Shown here: one piece after another, positions 34,737-44,129 of the stretch
Position numbering within the stretch: position 1 is the first letter of the stretch
How the letters are laid out: each line of letters begins with the position of its first letter
NCBI RefSeq assembly: GCF_015712165.1
Contig: NZ_JADPZX010000001.1
Location: 5,716,001 to 5,780,000 of the forward strand
Length of the DNA: 64,000 nucleotides
Direction: 5' to 3'
Source of the DNA: Streptomyces spinoverrucosus
Lineage (GTDB): Bacteria > Actinomycetota > Actinomycetes > Streptomycetales > Streptomycetaceae
Made by a program: the position numbers and the translations under genes
Notes under the pieces: model-generated
What the model was told of the DNA's origin: nothing
The model's input: only the letters and a program-made list of their open reading frames with translations
Database searches by the model: none

Positions 34737-37700
34737 TTACGGCGTGACCTTCTCGATCTTCACGTTGCCGACGCCCGCGGCCGTCCCGCGCGCGTTGACC
34801 AGCCGCACCTGGCCGAAGAACTCACGTCCCTCGGGCGCGGCCGCGGCGGCGGTGACACTGCCGGAGACCGTCGCCGACTCGCCCGTGCCGAGCCGCACCG
34901 GCGCCGAGCCGTCGACGCTCACGCTGCCGAGGGCGGCGGAGAAGAAGACGTCCCGGTAGTCGTACGCGGTGGAGCCGGCCGGCACCCCGTAGCCGTAGAC
35001 CTCGATGGTGTACGTGCCGGCCTTCGGGGAGGCGATGGACACCTGCTCCTCGGAGTCACCGTCGGCGTCCTGACCGACGACGGCGCCGGTGCTGTCGTAC
35101 ACCGTCAGGTCCAGGTCGGCCGCCGCGTCCGAGACGCCTCCGATGGCCACGTCGAGCGACGTGGCGCCCTCGGGCACCTCGACGGTGCTGGTCTGGGTCT
35201 CGCCCTGCTTGATCGTCGGGCGGGTGGTCTTGGACGAGCCGAGCGGCCCGCCGACCAGCTTGCCGTCGATGGCGGCGTAGCCGTTGGTCACCTTCCAGGA
35301 GGCGGCGGCCGGGGTGCCGACCTTGGCCTCGGGCACGGTCACGGTCTCCGGGTCGAAGGCCGCGCCGAGGACGGTGACGTCCAGCTTGTACGGGTTGTCC
35401 AGCAGCGGCGACGTACGACGCGATTCGACCTCGATCTCCCAGACACCGGGCTGCGGGTCGGTGTACGAACGCACGTCCGGGCGGCAGGTGTTGGCCGGGT
35501 TGGTGTAGTTCGGGTAGCAGTTGATCGTCGACGTCGGGTCGGACGGGACGCCGTAGGGGTGGATGGCGATGAACCGGGTCTGGCTCTTGTCGGCCAGTCC
35601 GCCGAGCGCGACCTCCAGCGTCTTGGCGCCCTCGGGCACGGTCACGAAGTACGAGGTGGGGCTGTTGCGCTGCACCGAACCGGACGCGGAGTAGGTGTAC
35701 TTCAGCGGCTGCGCGACGACGACCGTGTTGAGGACCTGCTTGTCGATGCCCTCGGTGCGCGGGTCGTCGACCTCCAGGATCGCGCTCTTCAGCCCGGCGG
35801 ACTTCGGCGCGGCCTGCACCTTGACGGTGACCGGCTGGTTCAGCGGCAGCCGCACCTCGTCGGAGCCGACGATCCGGAAGGTGCCGCCCGCGTTGTTCTC
35901 GAAGTGCAGCTCGTGCCGGATCGCCTTGTCGGCGCCGGACGTACGGGTGATCGTGATCTCGTACGTCTTCTTCTGGCCGGCCTTCAGGCCGCCCTCACGG
36001 TCGTACAGGCCGGTGCCGTAGCCCGGGGTCTTCAGGAACTGGTCGATCGCGGTGTCGACCGGCGCCTTCACCGCGTACGTGTGCGCGGTGGCGCCGTCAC
36101 GGATCGCGTCCCAGGCGTCCTCGATGTTGACCAGGCCCGCGCCCTCCTCGTACGCCTGCACACCCTTGATGTGGTCGGCGGTCGAGGTGAGCGCCGTGCG
36201 CAGGGTCGCCGGGGTGAGGTCGATGCCCTTCTGCTTCGCGGCGGACAGCAGCAGCGCGGCGGCGCCGGTCGCCTGCGGGGAGGCCATCGAGGTGCCCTGG
36301 AGCATGGAGTAGCCGGGCGGCAGGCTGTAGCCGGCCTCGGCGACCGGGCCGCCGGGCGACCAGGTCTGCGTGGTGTTGATGGCGGCGCCGGGCGCGGACA
36401 GCGTCGGCGTGAAGCCGCCGTCCTCACGCGGGCCGCGCGAGGAGAACGGCATCATCGCGTACCGCTTCTCCACCTTCGAGCCGTAGTTGGCGGCCCAGGT
36501 CGCCTTGGAGACGGTCGCGCCGACCGAGATCACCTTGTCGGCCAGCGACGGGTCGCCGATGGTGTTGGCGCCGGGGCCGGAGTTGCCCGCGGAGATCACC
36601 AGCTGGACGCCGTACTCGTCGATCAGGCGCGTGTAGAGCTCGGCGCGCGCGTTGTTGCCGTCGTTCAGCGCCGGGAGGCCGCCGATCGACATGTTGACGA
36701 TGTCGACGCCCCGGTTGACGACCAGGTCGATCATGCCCTCGGTGAGGGCGACGTTGGTGCAGCCGCCGGACCAGGTGCAGGCGCGGGAGGAGACCAGCTT
36801 GGCGCCGGGGGCGGCACCGTTCATCTCGCCGCCGAACAGGCTGTTGGCGGCGGTGATGCCGGCCACGTGCGTGCCGTGCGAGCCCTCGATGACACCGATG
36901 CTGACGTAGTCGGCCTTGGCGCCGGCCGCGTTGTAGACGACGTCCTTGCGGATCTCGACCACGAACGGGATCCGCTCGGCGATCTCGGTGGCCGGGTTGT
37001 CGGTGCCGAAGTAGCCGATCTGGAAGCCGTCCTTGTACGGCTTCATCGCGGTGTCGTCGGTGAAGTCGAGGTCGTCGTCCAGGTCGACGCGCGCGGTGCC
37101 CGACGCGGCGTCGTACAACACGCCCCAGACATCCGTCGTGTCGCCGTCGCGGTTCAGGTCACCGGCCATGTCGCCACCGGTGGTGGCGGACTCGGAGAAG
37201 TAGTTGAACTTGTACGAGCCCTCCGGCGCCTTGAACGTCTCGGTGCCGAGCGTGGGCGTGGTGATGGAGAAGGTCGGGCCGCTGACCGAGGTGGTCATCC
37301 GGCGCCAGGTGCCGTCCCCGTCGGCGACCGGGTCCGTCGCGGTCACCCAGTCGACGATCTTCCGCTCACCGGTCGTCGTCTTCTGCAGCGCCGGGTGGCC
37401 GAGGTCCACACCCGAGTCGAGGATGCCGATGGTGATACCACGGCCGTCGGCCTTCGGGTGGTCCTCGACGAAGTCGACGGCACCGGTCTCGAAGGACGGG
37501 TTGTACGGGTTCTCGGCCGGGGTGTTCTTGCCGGGGGCCGGGTAGCTGCCCGTGGCCTGGGTGCCCTGCGTGGCGCCCGCGTTGGGCCGCGGGTCGTCCA
37601 GCGGTATCTCCTCGCGCAGGTCGATGCCGTGCACGGAGGACAGCTTGGTGGCGGCGGCGATGGCCGCGTCCGCCTTGCCGGTGGGAACGGTGGCCCGGAC

Positions 37701-38039
37701 GTAGCCGAGCTTGTCGTACGTACGGCCGACCAGGCCGCCGTCGACCGAGTCGAGCTGCTCGGCGACCTGCTCCGTCTTGCCCGGCGCGGTGGCGACCATC
37801 ATGGTCACGCTCTTGTCGCCCGCGGCCTTGGCCTCGGCGAGCAGCTCGGCGTCGTCGGAACCGAGCTTGTCGTGCGCGGACTTCACGCTCGGGTCGGCCG
37901 CTGTGGGCGCCTGGTCCGCGGCGAGCGCCACGGGTATGGGCCCGGCCGCGGCCAGCGCGGCGACGAGACCGGCGGCCACGGCGATCCGGGCCACACGTCT
38001 CGCGCCCGGTATCGGTTCGTTCTGGGGGGTGAGTGTCAT
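34737..38039 (-). CDS. secreted subtilisin-like (S8) serine protease with C-terminal PPC-type domains
   Basis: 1100 residues. Order: signal peptide (about 1-38, ending ALAADQAP), propeptide (about 50-135), catalytic domain with Asp in ILDSGVDLGHP (D208), His in GTHVAG (H391) and Ser in GTSMASP (S584), then about 450 residues of beta domains including two repeats of the pre-peptidase C-terminal type. There is a long insert (about 230-370) between Asp and His, as in large Vpr-like subtilases. It is exported and probably degrades external protein or processes surface proteins. ATG 38039 has AAGGG 6 bases upstream; ATG 38045 is too close to it. Confidence 0.93.
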   Translation of the reverse strand: MTLTPQNEPIPGARRVARIAVAAGLVAALAAAGPIPVALAADQAPTAADPSVKSAHDKLGSDDAELLAEAKAAGDKSVTMMVATAPGKTEQVAEQLDSVDGGLVGRTYDKLGYVRATVPTGKADAAIAAATKLSSVHGIDLREEIPLDDPRPNAGATQGTQATGSYPAPGKNTPAENPYNPSFETGAVDFVEDHPKADGRGITIGILDSGVDLGHPALQKTTTGERKIVDWVTATDPVADGDGTWRRMTTSVSGPTFSITTPTLGTETFKAPEGSYKFNYFSESATTGGDMAGDLNRDGDTTDVWGVLYDAASGTARVDLDDDLDFTDDTAMKPYKDGFQIGYFGTDNPATEIAERIPFVVEIRKDVVYNAAGAKADYVSIGVIEGSHGTHVAGITAANSLFGGEMNGAAPGAKLVSSRACTWSGGCTNVALTEGMIDLVVNRGVDIVNMSIGGLPALNDGNNARAELYTRLIDEYGVQLVISAGNSGPGANTIGDPSLADKVISVGATVSKATWAANYGSKVEKRYAMMPFSSRGPREDGGFTPTLSAPGAAINTTQTWSPGGPVAEAGYSLPPGYSMLQGTSMASPQATGAAALLLSAAKQKGIDLTPATLRTALTSTADHIKGVQAYEEGAGLVNIEDAWDAIRDGATAHTYAVKAPVDTAIDQFLKTPGYGTGLYDREGGLKAGQKKTYEITITRTSGADKAIRHELHFENNAGGTFRIVGSDEVRLPLNQPVTVKVQAAPKSAGLKSAILEVDDPRTEGIDKQVLNTVVVAQPLKYTYSASGSVQRNSPTSYFVTVPEGAKTLEVALGGLADKSQTRFIAIHPYGVPSDPTSTINCYPNYTNPANTCRPDVRSYTDPQPGVWEIEVESRRTSPLLDNPYKLDVTVLGAAFDPETVTVPEAKVGTPAAASWKVTNGYAAIDGKLVGGPLGSSKTTRPTIKQGETQTSTVEVPEGATSLDVAIGGVSDAAADLDLTVYDSTGAVVGQDADGDSEEQVSIASPKAGTYTIEVYGYGVPAGSTAYDYRDVFFSAALGSVSVDGSAPVRLGTGESATVSGSVTAAAAAPEGREFFGQVRLVNARGTAAGVGNVKIEKVTP

Positions 38040-38278
38040 CGGCATCCCTTGTTGGTTAAGGAACGAGACAGTCCGGAATACGGTCCCGGACGACCGCTCA
38101 GCCTTACGCAACAGCGGGATGTTTGGCGAGGGTTGACCGAATCGAAATGGATGAATGGGGAAAACCCGCGATGCACAGAGAGGGACACAGGGGAACGAGC
38201 GGAACATTTCGGGTGACGGGCGGCATTCCCGGTTTGGTGTGCCGGGCGCATTCCCGCCCGACGGGTTAACGTCGCTGC

Positions 38279-38734
38279 GTGCGCAGAAAGTTGAGGGTGG
38301 CGGCCTACGCCATATGCGTCCGCGACGGCCAGGTGCTGCTCGCCCGCTCCCCGACATCCGACGGGACGCCCGAGTGGGTGCTGCCCGGCGGCGGCATGGA
38401 ACACGGTGAGGATCCCTACGACACCGTCCGCCGGGAGGTGCGGGAGGAGACCGGCTACCGGATCGAGGTCACCGGCATCCTCGGCGTCAACTCCCTCCAC
38501 CGCACCTTCCCGCGCCGCCGCTTCCGCCCGGCGACCGACCACCACGGCGTACGCCTGGTGTACGAGGGGACCGTGGTCGGCGGCGAACTGCGCTACGAGA
38601 TCGGCGGCTCCACCGACATGGCCGCCTGGCACGAACTCGACGCCGTACCCGCCCTCAGACGCATCGGACTGGTCGACCTGGGCCTGCGACTGTGGCGGGA
38701 ACGCCCCGCCGCCGGGCGCGTCGACCTGGCATAG
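38279..38734 (+). CDS. NUDIX hydrolase
   Basis: A 151-residue NUDIX protein. The box is GGGMEHGEDPYDTVRREVRE followed by ETGYRI, with all catalytic glutamates present. It would hydrolyse a nucleoside diphosphate linked to some group; substrate not predictable. GTG 38279 has no clear ribosome site, so the transcript may be leaderless. Divergent from the protease gene. Confidence 0.88.
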   Translation: MRRKLRVAAYAICVRDGQVLLARSPTSDGTPEWVLPGGGMEHGEDPYDTVRREVREETGYRIEVTGILGVNSLHRTFPRRRFRPATDHHGVRLVYEGTVVGGELRYEIGGSTDMAAWHELDAVPALRRIGLVDLGLRLWRERPAAGRVDLA

Positions 38735-38918
38735 ACCCGCGCATGTAGCGCACACGCTCACCACGTGCGTGGAGTCGGCGGCCCCGCACCGCACGGAGAA
38801 GGGCTGAAACCCGCTCAACCGGGACGGGCGCCGGCAACCTTCACGCGGTGCTCATGGTTTCTCCCTCCGACCGTGTTGTGATCCGAAAAGGATCCAAGGG
38901 GATCAGATGGGGGAAGAC

Positions 38919-40058
38919 ATGAACGTACGAGTGACCCTGGTGGCGGCGACGGCCGTGGCACTGTCGGTCGCCCTGGCCGGCCCGGCCCTGGCCGCACCCA
39001 CCGGGGGCGGCCACGACGCGACCCGCGAGGCGCTGCGCGCCGCCGTGAAGGACGGGGTGCCCGGCGTCACGGCCACGGCCAAGGACGCGCACGGCACCTG
39101 GCGGGCGACCGAGGGCGTGGGCAACCTCCGCACCGGCGAGCCGCGTTCGACGGCCGACCGGTACCGGGTGGGCAGCATCACCAAGACGTTCGTGGCGACG
39201 GTGCTGCTCCAGCTGGAGGCGGAGGGCCGGCTGTCGCTGGACGACACGGTGGACGAGTGGCTGCCGGGCGCGGTGCGGGGCAACGGCCACGACGGCCGGA
39301 AGATCACCGTCCGCCAGCTGCTCAACCACACCAGCGGCATCTACAACTACACCTCGGACGAGGAGTTCGGCCGCACGTACTTCCTGAAGGACGGCTTCCT
39401 CGAGCACCGCTACGACACGAAGCAGCCGACCGAGCTGGTGGCGATCGCGATGGCCCACAAGCCGGACTTCGCGCCGGGCACGTCATGGAGCTACTCCAAC
39501 ACCAACTACGTCCTCGCCGGGATGGTCATCGAGAAGGCGACGGGCCGCCCGTACGGCACGGAGATCCGCGACCGCATCCTCAGGCCGCTGCACCTCAACG
39601 CCACGTCGGTGCCCGGCACGCGGGTCGGCGTGCCGCAGCCCAGCAGCCGCGCGTACAGCAAGCTGGCGGAGACGGCGACCGGCCCGACGTACGACGTCAC
39701 CCGGCTCAACCCGTCCCTGGCGTACGCGGCCGGCGAGATGATCTCCGACTCGGCCGACCTCAACCGCTTCTACCGGGCGCTGCTGGGCGGCAAGCTGCTG
39801 CCGCCGGAGCAGTTGAAGGCGATGAAGACGACGGTCCCGATCGACGGCGCCCCGAACGCCGCCTACGGACTGGGCCTGCTGGACCGCGAGTTGTCCTGCG
39901 GCGTCCATGTCTGGGGCCACGGCGGCGGCATCCACGGCTCCTCGTCGGAGGCGGTCACCACCCCGGACGGCCGCCACTCCCTCGCCCTCAACTTCAACGG
40001 CGACTGGGCGGGCGACAGCGACGCGGTGGTGGAGGCGGAGTTCTGCGGCGACCGGTAG
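38919..40058 (+). CDS. secreted serine hydrolase of the beta-lactamase/D-Ala-D-Ala carboxypeptidase family
   Basis: A 379-residue class C beta-lactamase-fold hydrolase with a signal peptide (about 1-26, ending ALAAPTG). The active site is complete: SxxK in GSITKTF (S86, K89), YxN in YSNTNY (Y192, N194) and HxG in WGHGGGIHG (H334). Such proteins cleave peptidoglycan stem peptides or related amides and esters outside the cell. ATG 38919 has GGGGGAAG upstream. Confidence 0.92.
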   Translation: MNVRVTLVAATAVALSVALAGPALAAPTGGGHDATREALRAAVKDGVPGVTATAKDAHGTWRATEGVGNLRTGEPRSTADRYRVGSITKTFVATVLLQLEAEGRLSLDDTVDEWLPGAVRGNGHDGRKITVRQLLNHTSGIYNYTSDEEFGRTYFLKDGFLEHRYDTKQPTELVAIAMAHKPDFAPGTSWSYSNTNYVLAGMVIEKATGRPYGTEIRDRILRPLHLNATSVPGTRVGVPQPSSRAYSKLAETATGPTYDVTRLNPSLAYAAGEMISDSADLNRFYRALLGGKLLPPEQLKAMKTTVPIDGAPNAAYGLGLLDRELSCGVHVWGHGGGIHGSSSEAVTTPDGRHSLALNFNGDWAGDSDAVVEAEFCGDR

Positions 40059-40067
40059 GCCGCGTAT

Positions 40068-40108
40068 GAGGAGGGGCCGCCCGGGATCGGCCCCGGCGGC
40101 CCCTCCTC
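40068..40108 (+). terminator. hairpin after the serine hydrolase gene
   Basis: A perfect 14-bp stem (40068-40081 with 40095-40108) with a 13-base loop, 10 bases after the hydrolase stop. Strong terminator candidate. Confidence 0.75.
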
Positions 40109-40116
40109 TCCCCTCC

Positions 40117-40154
40117 TGGTGCTGCCCCGGTCGGTCACTACCGGGGCAGCACCA
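40117..40154 (-). terminator. second hairpin, overlapping the 3' end of the next gene
   Basis: A perfect 15-bp stem (40117-40131 with 40140-40154) and an 8-base loop. The right arm is made of the last codons and TAG stop of the minus-strand AbiEi/DUF559-like gene. Together with the neighbouring hairpin it forms a back-to-back pair between convergent genes. Confidence 0.7.
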
Positions 40155-41187
40155 CCACATACGCCGCCGGATCGCGGTCCGCCGACGCCATCAGCGCCGT
40201 CCGCACGACCGTCGCCTGCTGCTCCATCGCGTCCCGTAGCTTCTTCGGCGTGATGTGCACGACCGTGATGCCCAGCCGCTCCAGGTGCTCGCGCTTGCGG
40301 GCGTACTCCGACCACAGGGCGTCGTCCTCCTGCCGGTGGCCCGGCCGTGGAGCGCGGGTGTCCAGCTCCAGGGCCACCGCGTGCTCCGGCCAGTAGGCGT
40401 CCAGGCCGCCCAGGTGCGGCCCACCGGGAAGACGGAGGTCGACGTTCCACACCGGGTCGGGCAGGCCGTACTCCCGGACCATGCGGTACAGCCGGTCCTC
40501 CGCGATCGCCCGCCCCTCGGCCAGCAGCGAGTCCACGGCGTCCACCACATGCGGGCGGCTGAGCAGCCTGGCCCGGTTCAACTCCCGGACGATCGCCGCC
40601 GGTTCGCAGTGACCGCCGCGCACCGCCTCGGTGAGCAGCCGCCGCACCGCCCCGGCGTCCTCGAGGTCGGCCACCGCGTCCGCCACGGCGCGCGGCACCG
40701 GCGCCACCGGCAGGCCCGTACGCTGCTGGGGCGTGGGCAGCGCGGGGGTGCGCAGCACGCGGGCGCAGCCCGTGGAGCGCAGTCGGCGCAGCCGGGGCAC
40801 CAGGACGTCGATGCGGTCCAGCGAGAGCAGTGGGGGGACGGCGGCGAAACCGTGCAGGTTCAGCGCGGCGAGGCCGGTGATCATCACCTCCGGGTACAGC
40901 GGGCGCTGCTCGTTCTCGCAGCCGGGCTGGGCCGGGACCCCGGGGGAGGTCTCGCGGGCCGTGTACATCAGCACCGCGTGCAGCCGTTCCTCGCTGGTGG
41001 GCGGGCCGGGGTGGAGCAGGTAGACGCCCGGGAGGATCTGCTGCCAGGGGCCGCCGGGCTTGCACTGGGCGTCCGTCTCGGCGGCCGAGACACCGTGCGC
41101 CCGCAGCTGTGCGGCCGTCATGACCCGACGCCGGCCGTCGGACAGGTGGTGCAGGGGGCGGGGGGAGAGCGGGGTGTCGTGGTTCAT
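40138..41187 (-). CDS. AbiEi-antitoxin-like protein with a C-terminal DUF559/Vsr-type nuclease fold
   Basis: A 349-residue protein. The N-terminus (MTAAQLRAHGVSAAETDAQC then WQQILPGVYLLHPGPPTSEE) resembles the winged-helix domain of AbiEi antitoxins. The C-terminal 110 residues resemble DUF559, a PD-(D/E)xK fold, with acidic residues in LGGLDAYWPEHAVALELD. Such fusions are common in actinobacteria and usually lack an AbiEii toxin gene, as here. Role unknown. ATG 41187 is chosen because family similarity begins there. Confidence 0.7.
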   Translation of the reverse strand: MNHDTPLSPRPLHHLSDGRRRVMTAAQLRAHGVSAAETDAQCKPGGPWQQILPGVYLLHPGPPTSEERLHAVLMYTARETSPGVPAQPGCENEQRPLYPEVMITGLAALNLHGFAAVPPLLSLDRIDVLVPRLRRLRSTGCARVLRTPALPTPQQRTGLPVAPVPRAVADAVADLEDAGAVRRLLTEAVRGGHCEPAAIVRELNRARLLSRPHVVDAVDSLLAEGRAIAEDRLYRMVREYGLPDPVWNVDLRLPGGPHLGGLDAYWPEHAVALELDTRAPRPGHRQEDDALWSEYARKREHLERLGITVVHITPKKLRDAMEQQATVVRTALMASADRDPAAYVVVLPR

Positions 41188-41301
41188 GACCCGGGGATTC
41201 CCGCGCCTGATCCGCCCCTTAACCGCTGTTACACGCCCGTCGACAAAACCGGACAAGCTCGCTCTAAAGGACGCATGTTCGGATGCCGAGTTGGCAGCGA
41301 A

Positions 41302-41335
41302 AACCCCTGGTCCGTTCGGGTGCGGACCAGGGGTT
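41302..41335 (-). terminator. rho-independent terminator after the second pepN
   Basis: A 13-bp stem (41302-41314 with 41323-41335) and an 8-base loop, followed on the minus strand by a T run (TTTT). It lies about 65 bases past the aminopeptidase stop and is the most canonical terminator in the window. Confidence 0.8.
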
Positions 41336-41400
41336 ACGGCTACTGTTGCCTGAATTTCGTAACGGTGACCAACGGCCCAAGCTCAGGCCAAAGCTACTGG

Positions 41401-44010
41401 TCAGCCACCCGCCGCCGCATCGCACGCCTGCCCGCGCAGCGCCCGCGCCAGGTCGTCCCGGGCCTCCAGCACCAGTCGGCGCAGGGCCGGGGCGGCGCCC
41501 TCGTGCGCGGCCAGCCAGGCGTCCGTCGCCGCGAGCGTCTGCGGTGAGTCCCGCAGCGCCGGGAACAGCCCGCGCACCACGTCCATGCCGATCTGGATCG
41601 ACCGCTGCGTCCACACCCGCTCGATGGCGGCGAAGTACTTCTCCGCGTACGGCGCGAGCAACTCCCGCTGCGAGGCCTGCGTGAAGCCCGCGATCGTCGC
41701 CTCGACCAGCGCGTTGGACAGCGCGTCGGACTCCACGACCTGCGCCCACGCCTGCGCCTTGACCGCCTGGGACGGGCGGGCCGCCAGGCAGCGCACCTGG
41801 TGGCGCTTGCCGGAGGCGGTGTCGTCCCGGGCGAGTTCGGCGGCCAGCACCTTCTCGTCCGCGACCCCGTGCGCGGCCAGGGGCTCCAGGAACGCCCACC
41901 GCAGCTCCTGGTCGACGTCGAGGCCCTCGACGGCCGCCGTGCCGTCCAGCAGTTCCCGCAGCAGCTCCAGGCCGGTCGGGTCCTCGGTCACGCGCGCGTG
42001 GAAGCGGGCCCATGCCAGCTGGTGCTCGCTGCCCGGCTCGGCGTCGTACAGCTCGCGCCGGGCGCCTTCGGTGAGCATTCGGCCGCCCGTCTCGCGCCAG
42101 TCGGGCGCCGCGTAGTGCTGAAGCGCCGACTCGGCCCAGGCGTGCAGCATCTGCAGCACCCCGATCTCGGACTCGCGCCCCGCGAACCGCAGCACCAGGT
42201 CCACGAACTCCCGCGCCGGCAGCAGCGCGTCCCGGGTCATGTTCCACAGCGCCGACCAGCACAGGGCACGCGCCAGCGGATCGGTCAGCGCGCCCAGGTG
42301 CTCGCGGAGCGTGTCGAGGGACGTCTCGTCGAAGCGGATCTTGCAGTACGTCAGGTCGTCGTCGTTGACCAGAACCAGCTCGGGCGCCTCGGTCCCGGCC
42401 AGCTCCGCCACGACCGTCCGCGCGCCGTGCACGTCCACCTCGGCCCGCGCGTACCGCCGCAGCGCCCCCGTGTCGTCACGCCGGTACAGGCCGACCACCA
42501 CCCGGTGCGGCCGCAGCTCGGGGTGCGACTCGGCGGCCTCCTGCACCACCGCCAGCTCGTCGATCCGGCCCTGCGCGTCCAGCAGTACCTGCGGCGTCAG
42601 CGAGTTGACCCCGGCCGTCTGCAGCCAGGACCGCGCCCAGCCGCTCATGTCCCGCCCGCTGGTCTCCTCCAGCACCGACAGCAGGTCACCGAGGCGCGTG
42701 TTGCCGTACGCGTGCCGCTTGAAGTAGCGCCGGGCGCCCTCCAGGAACGCGTCCTGACCGACGTACGCCACCAACTGCTTGAGCACGGAGGCGCCCTTGG
42801 CGTAGGTGATGCCGTCGAAGTTGAGCTTGGCGTCCTGCAGGTCGTGGATGTCGGCGGTGATGGGGTGGGTGGAGGGCAACTGGTCGGCGCGGTAGGCCCA
42901 GGCCTTGCGGCGGTTGGCGAAGGTGATCCAGGCGTCCTTGAAGCGGGTCGCGCCGACGCCTGCGAACGTGCCCATGAAGTCCGCGAAGGACTCCTTCAGC
43001 CACAGGTCGTCCCACCACTCCATGGTGACCAGGTCGCCGAACCACATGTGCGCCATCTCGTGCAGGATGACGTTGGCCCGCCCCTCGTAGGACGTCTGCG
43101 TCACCTTCCCGCGGAAGATGTACTCCTCCCGGAAGGTCACCATCCCCGGGTTCTCCATCGCGCCGAGGTTGTACTCCGGCACGAACGCCTGGTCGTACTT
43201 GCCGAACGGGTACGGGTAGTCGAAGTGGTCGTGGAAGAAGTCCAGGCCCTGCTTGGTGACCAGGAAGACGTCGTCGGCGTCGAAGTAGGGCGCGAGGCCC
43301 TTGCGGCACATCGCGCCGAGCGGGATCTGAAGCTGCGTGCCGTCGTCGAAGGTGCGGGTGTAGGAGTCCGTGACGTAGTGGTACGGGCCCGCCACCACGC
43401 AGGTGATGTACGTCGAGATCGGCTTCGTCTCCGCGAACCGCCACACCCCGTCGGCGCGCCGGCCGGCGCCGTTGCTCCACACCGTCCAGCCCTCCGGTGC
43501 CCGCACCTCGAAACGGAACGGCGCCTTCAGGTCCGGCTGCTCGAAGTTGGCGAAGACGCGGCGCGAGTCGGCGGGCTCGTACTGCGTGTACAGGTACACC
43601 TCGCCGTCCTCGGGGTCGACGAAGCGGTGCAGGCCCTCGCCGGTGCGGGAGTAGGCGCACTGGGCGTCGACGATCAGCTCGTTGTCGGCGGCGAGGTCCT
43701 CCAGCAGGATCCGGGAGCCGTCGAAGACCTCGCTGGGGTCGAGGTCGCGGCCGTTGAGGGACACGGCGGTGACGCTCGGCGCGATCAGGTCCGCGAAGCT
43801 CGCCGCGCCCGGCTCGGCACAGCGGAACCGGATCGTGGTCACCGACCGGAAGGTCCGCGGCCCGTCGCCGGTCGCCTCGCCCACCGCGGAGCGCACGTCG
43901 AGGGACACGTCGTATCCGTCGACGGAGAGCAGGGCGGCCCGCTCCCGGGCCTCGTCGCGGGACAGATTCTCACCGGGCACGGGCGGCACTCCCTCGGGTT
44001 GGTCGGACAC
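41401..44010 (-). CDS. pepN: aminopeptidase N (M1 metallopeptidase), second copy
   Basis: An 869-residue M1 aminopeptidase, paralogous to the copy at 28.9 kb. GAMEN is in YNLGAMENPGMVTF; the zinc site is HEMAH (H317, H321) with Glu in KESFA (E340). All catalytic residues are intact, so both copies should be active, perhaps with different peptide preference. No signal peptide. ATG 44010 is divergent from the nitroreductase-like gene. Confidence 0.94.
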   Translation of the reverse strand: MSDQPEGVPPVPGENLSRDEARERAALLSVDGYDVSLDVRSAVGEATGDGPRTFRSVTTIRFRCAEPGAASFADLIAPSVTAVSLNGRDLDPSEVFDGSRILLEDLAADNELIVDAQCAYSRTGEGLHRFVDPEDGEVYLYTQYEPADSRRVFANFEQPDLKAPFRFEVRAPEGWTVWSNGAGRRADGVWRFAETKPISTYITCVVAGPYHYVTDSYTRTFDDGTQLQIPLGAMCRKGLAPYFDADDVFLVTKQGLDFFHDHFDYPYPFGKYDQAFVPEYNLGAMENPGMVTFREEYIFRGKVTQTSYEGRANVILHEMAHMWFGDLVTMEWWDDLWLKESFADFMGTFAGVGATRFKDAWITFANRRKAWAYRADQLPSTHPITADIHDLQDAKLNFDGITYAKGASVLKQLVAYVGQDAFLEGARRYFKRHAYGNTRLGDLLSVLEETSGRDMSGWARSWLQTAGVNSLTPQVLLDAQGRIDELAVVQEAAESHPELRPHRVVVGLYRRDDTGALRRYARAEVDVHGARTVVAELAGTEAPELVLVNDDDLTYCKIRFDETSLDTLREHLGALTDPLARALCWSALWNMTRDALLPAREFVDLVLRFAGRESEIGVLQMLHAWAESALQHYAAPDWRETGGRMLTEGARRELYDAEPGSEHQLAWARFHARVTEDPTGLELLRELLDGTAAVEGLDVDQELRWAFLEPLAAHGVADEKVLAAELARDDTASGKRHQVRCLAARPSQAVKAQAWAQVVESDALSNALVEATIAGFTQASQRELLAPYAEKYFAAIERVWTQRSIQIGMDVVRGLFPALRDSPQTLAATDAWLAAHEGAAPALRRLVLEARDDLARALRGQACDAAAGG

Positions 44011-44129
44011 GGCTGATCAGGACCGATCCTGCCATGCGCTGCTGACCTGGGGCAGTGGGGAATGGCGGAACGAGCGGCGGTGTTGCTCCGGACATTCCCC
44101 GGGAGAATCGCTTCCTCATGAGGAGAGAC

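Noticed and set aside
35559..38216. Long plus-strand open frame opposite the S8 protease
   Set aside because: Antisense to a gene with a complete catalytic triad; no ribosome site and no recognisable domain.
38830..38865. Four-codon mini-ORF (MSTA) on the minus strand with a good GGAGGGAG site
   Set aside because: No gene follows it on that strand that it could lead, and it is too short to assess.
41300..41340. Possible tRNA or structured RNA
   Set aside because: The pairing is a single stem with a T run after it, which fits a terminator; there is no cloverleaf.
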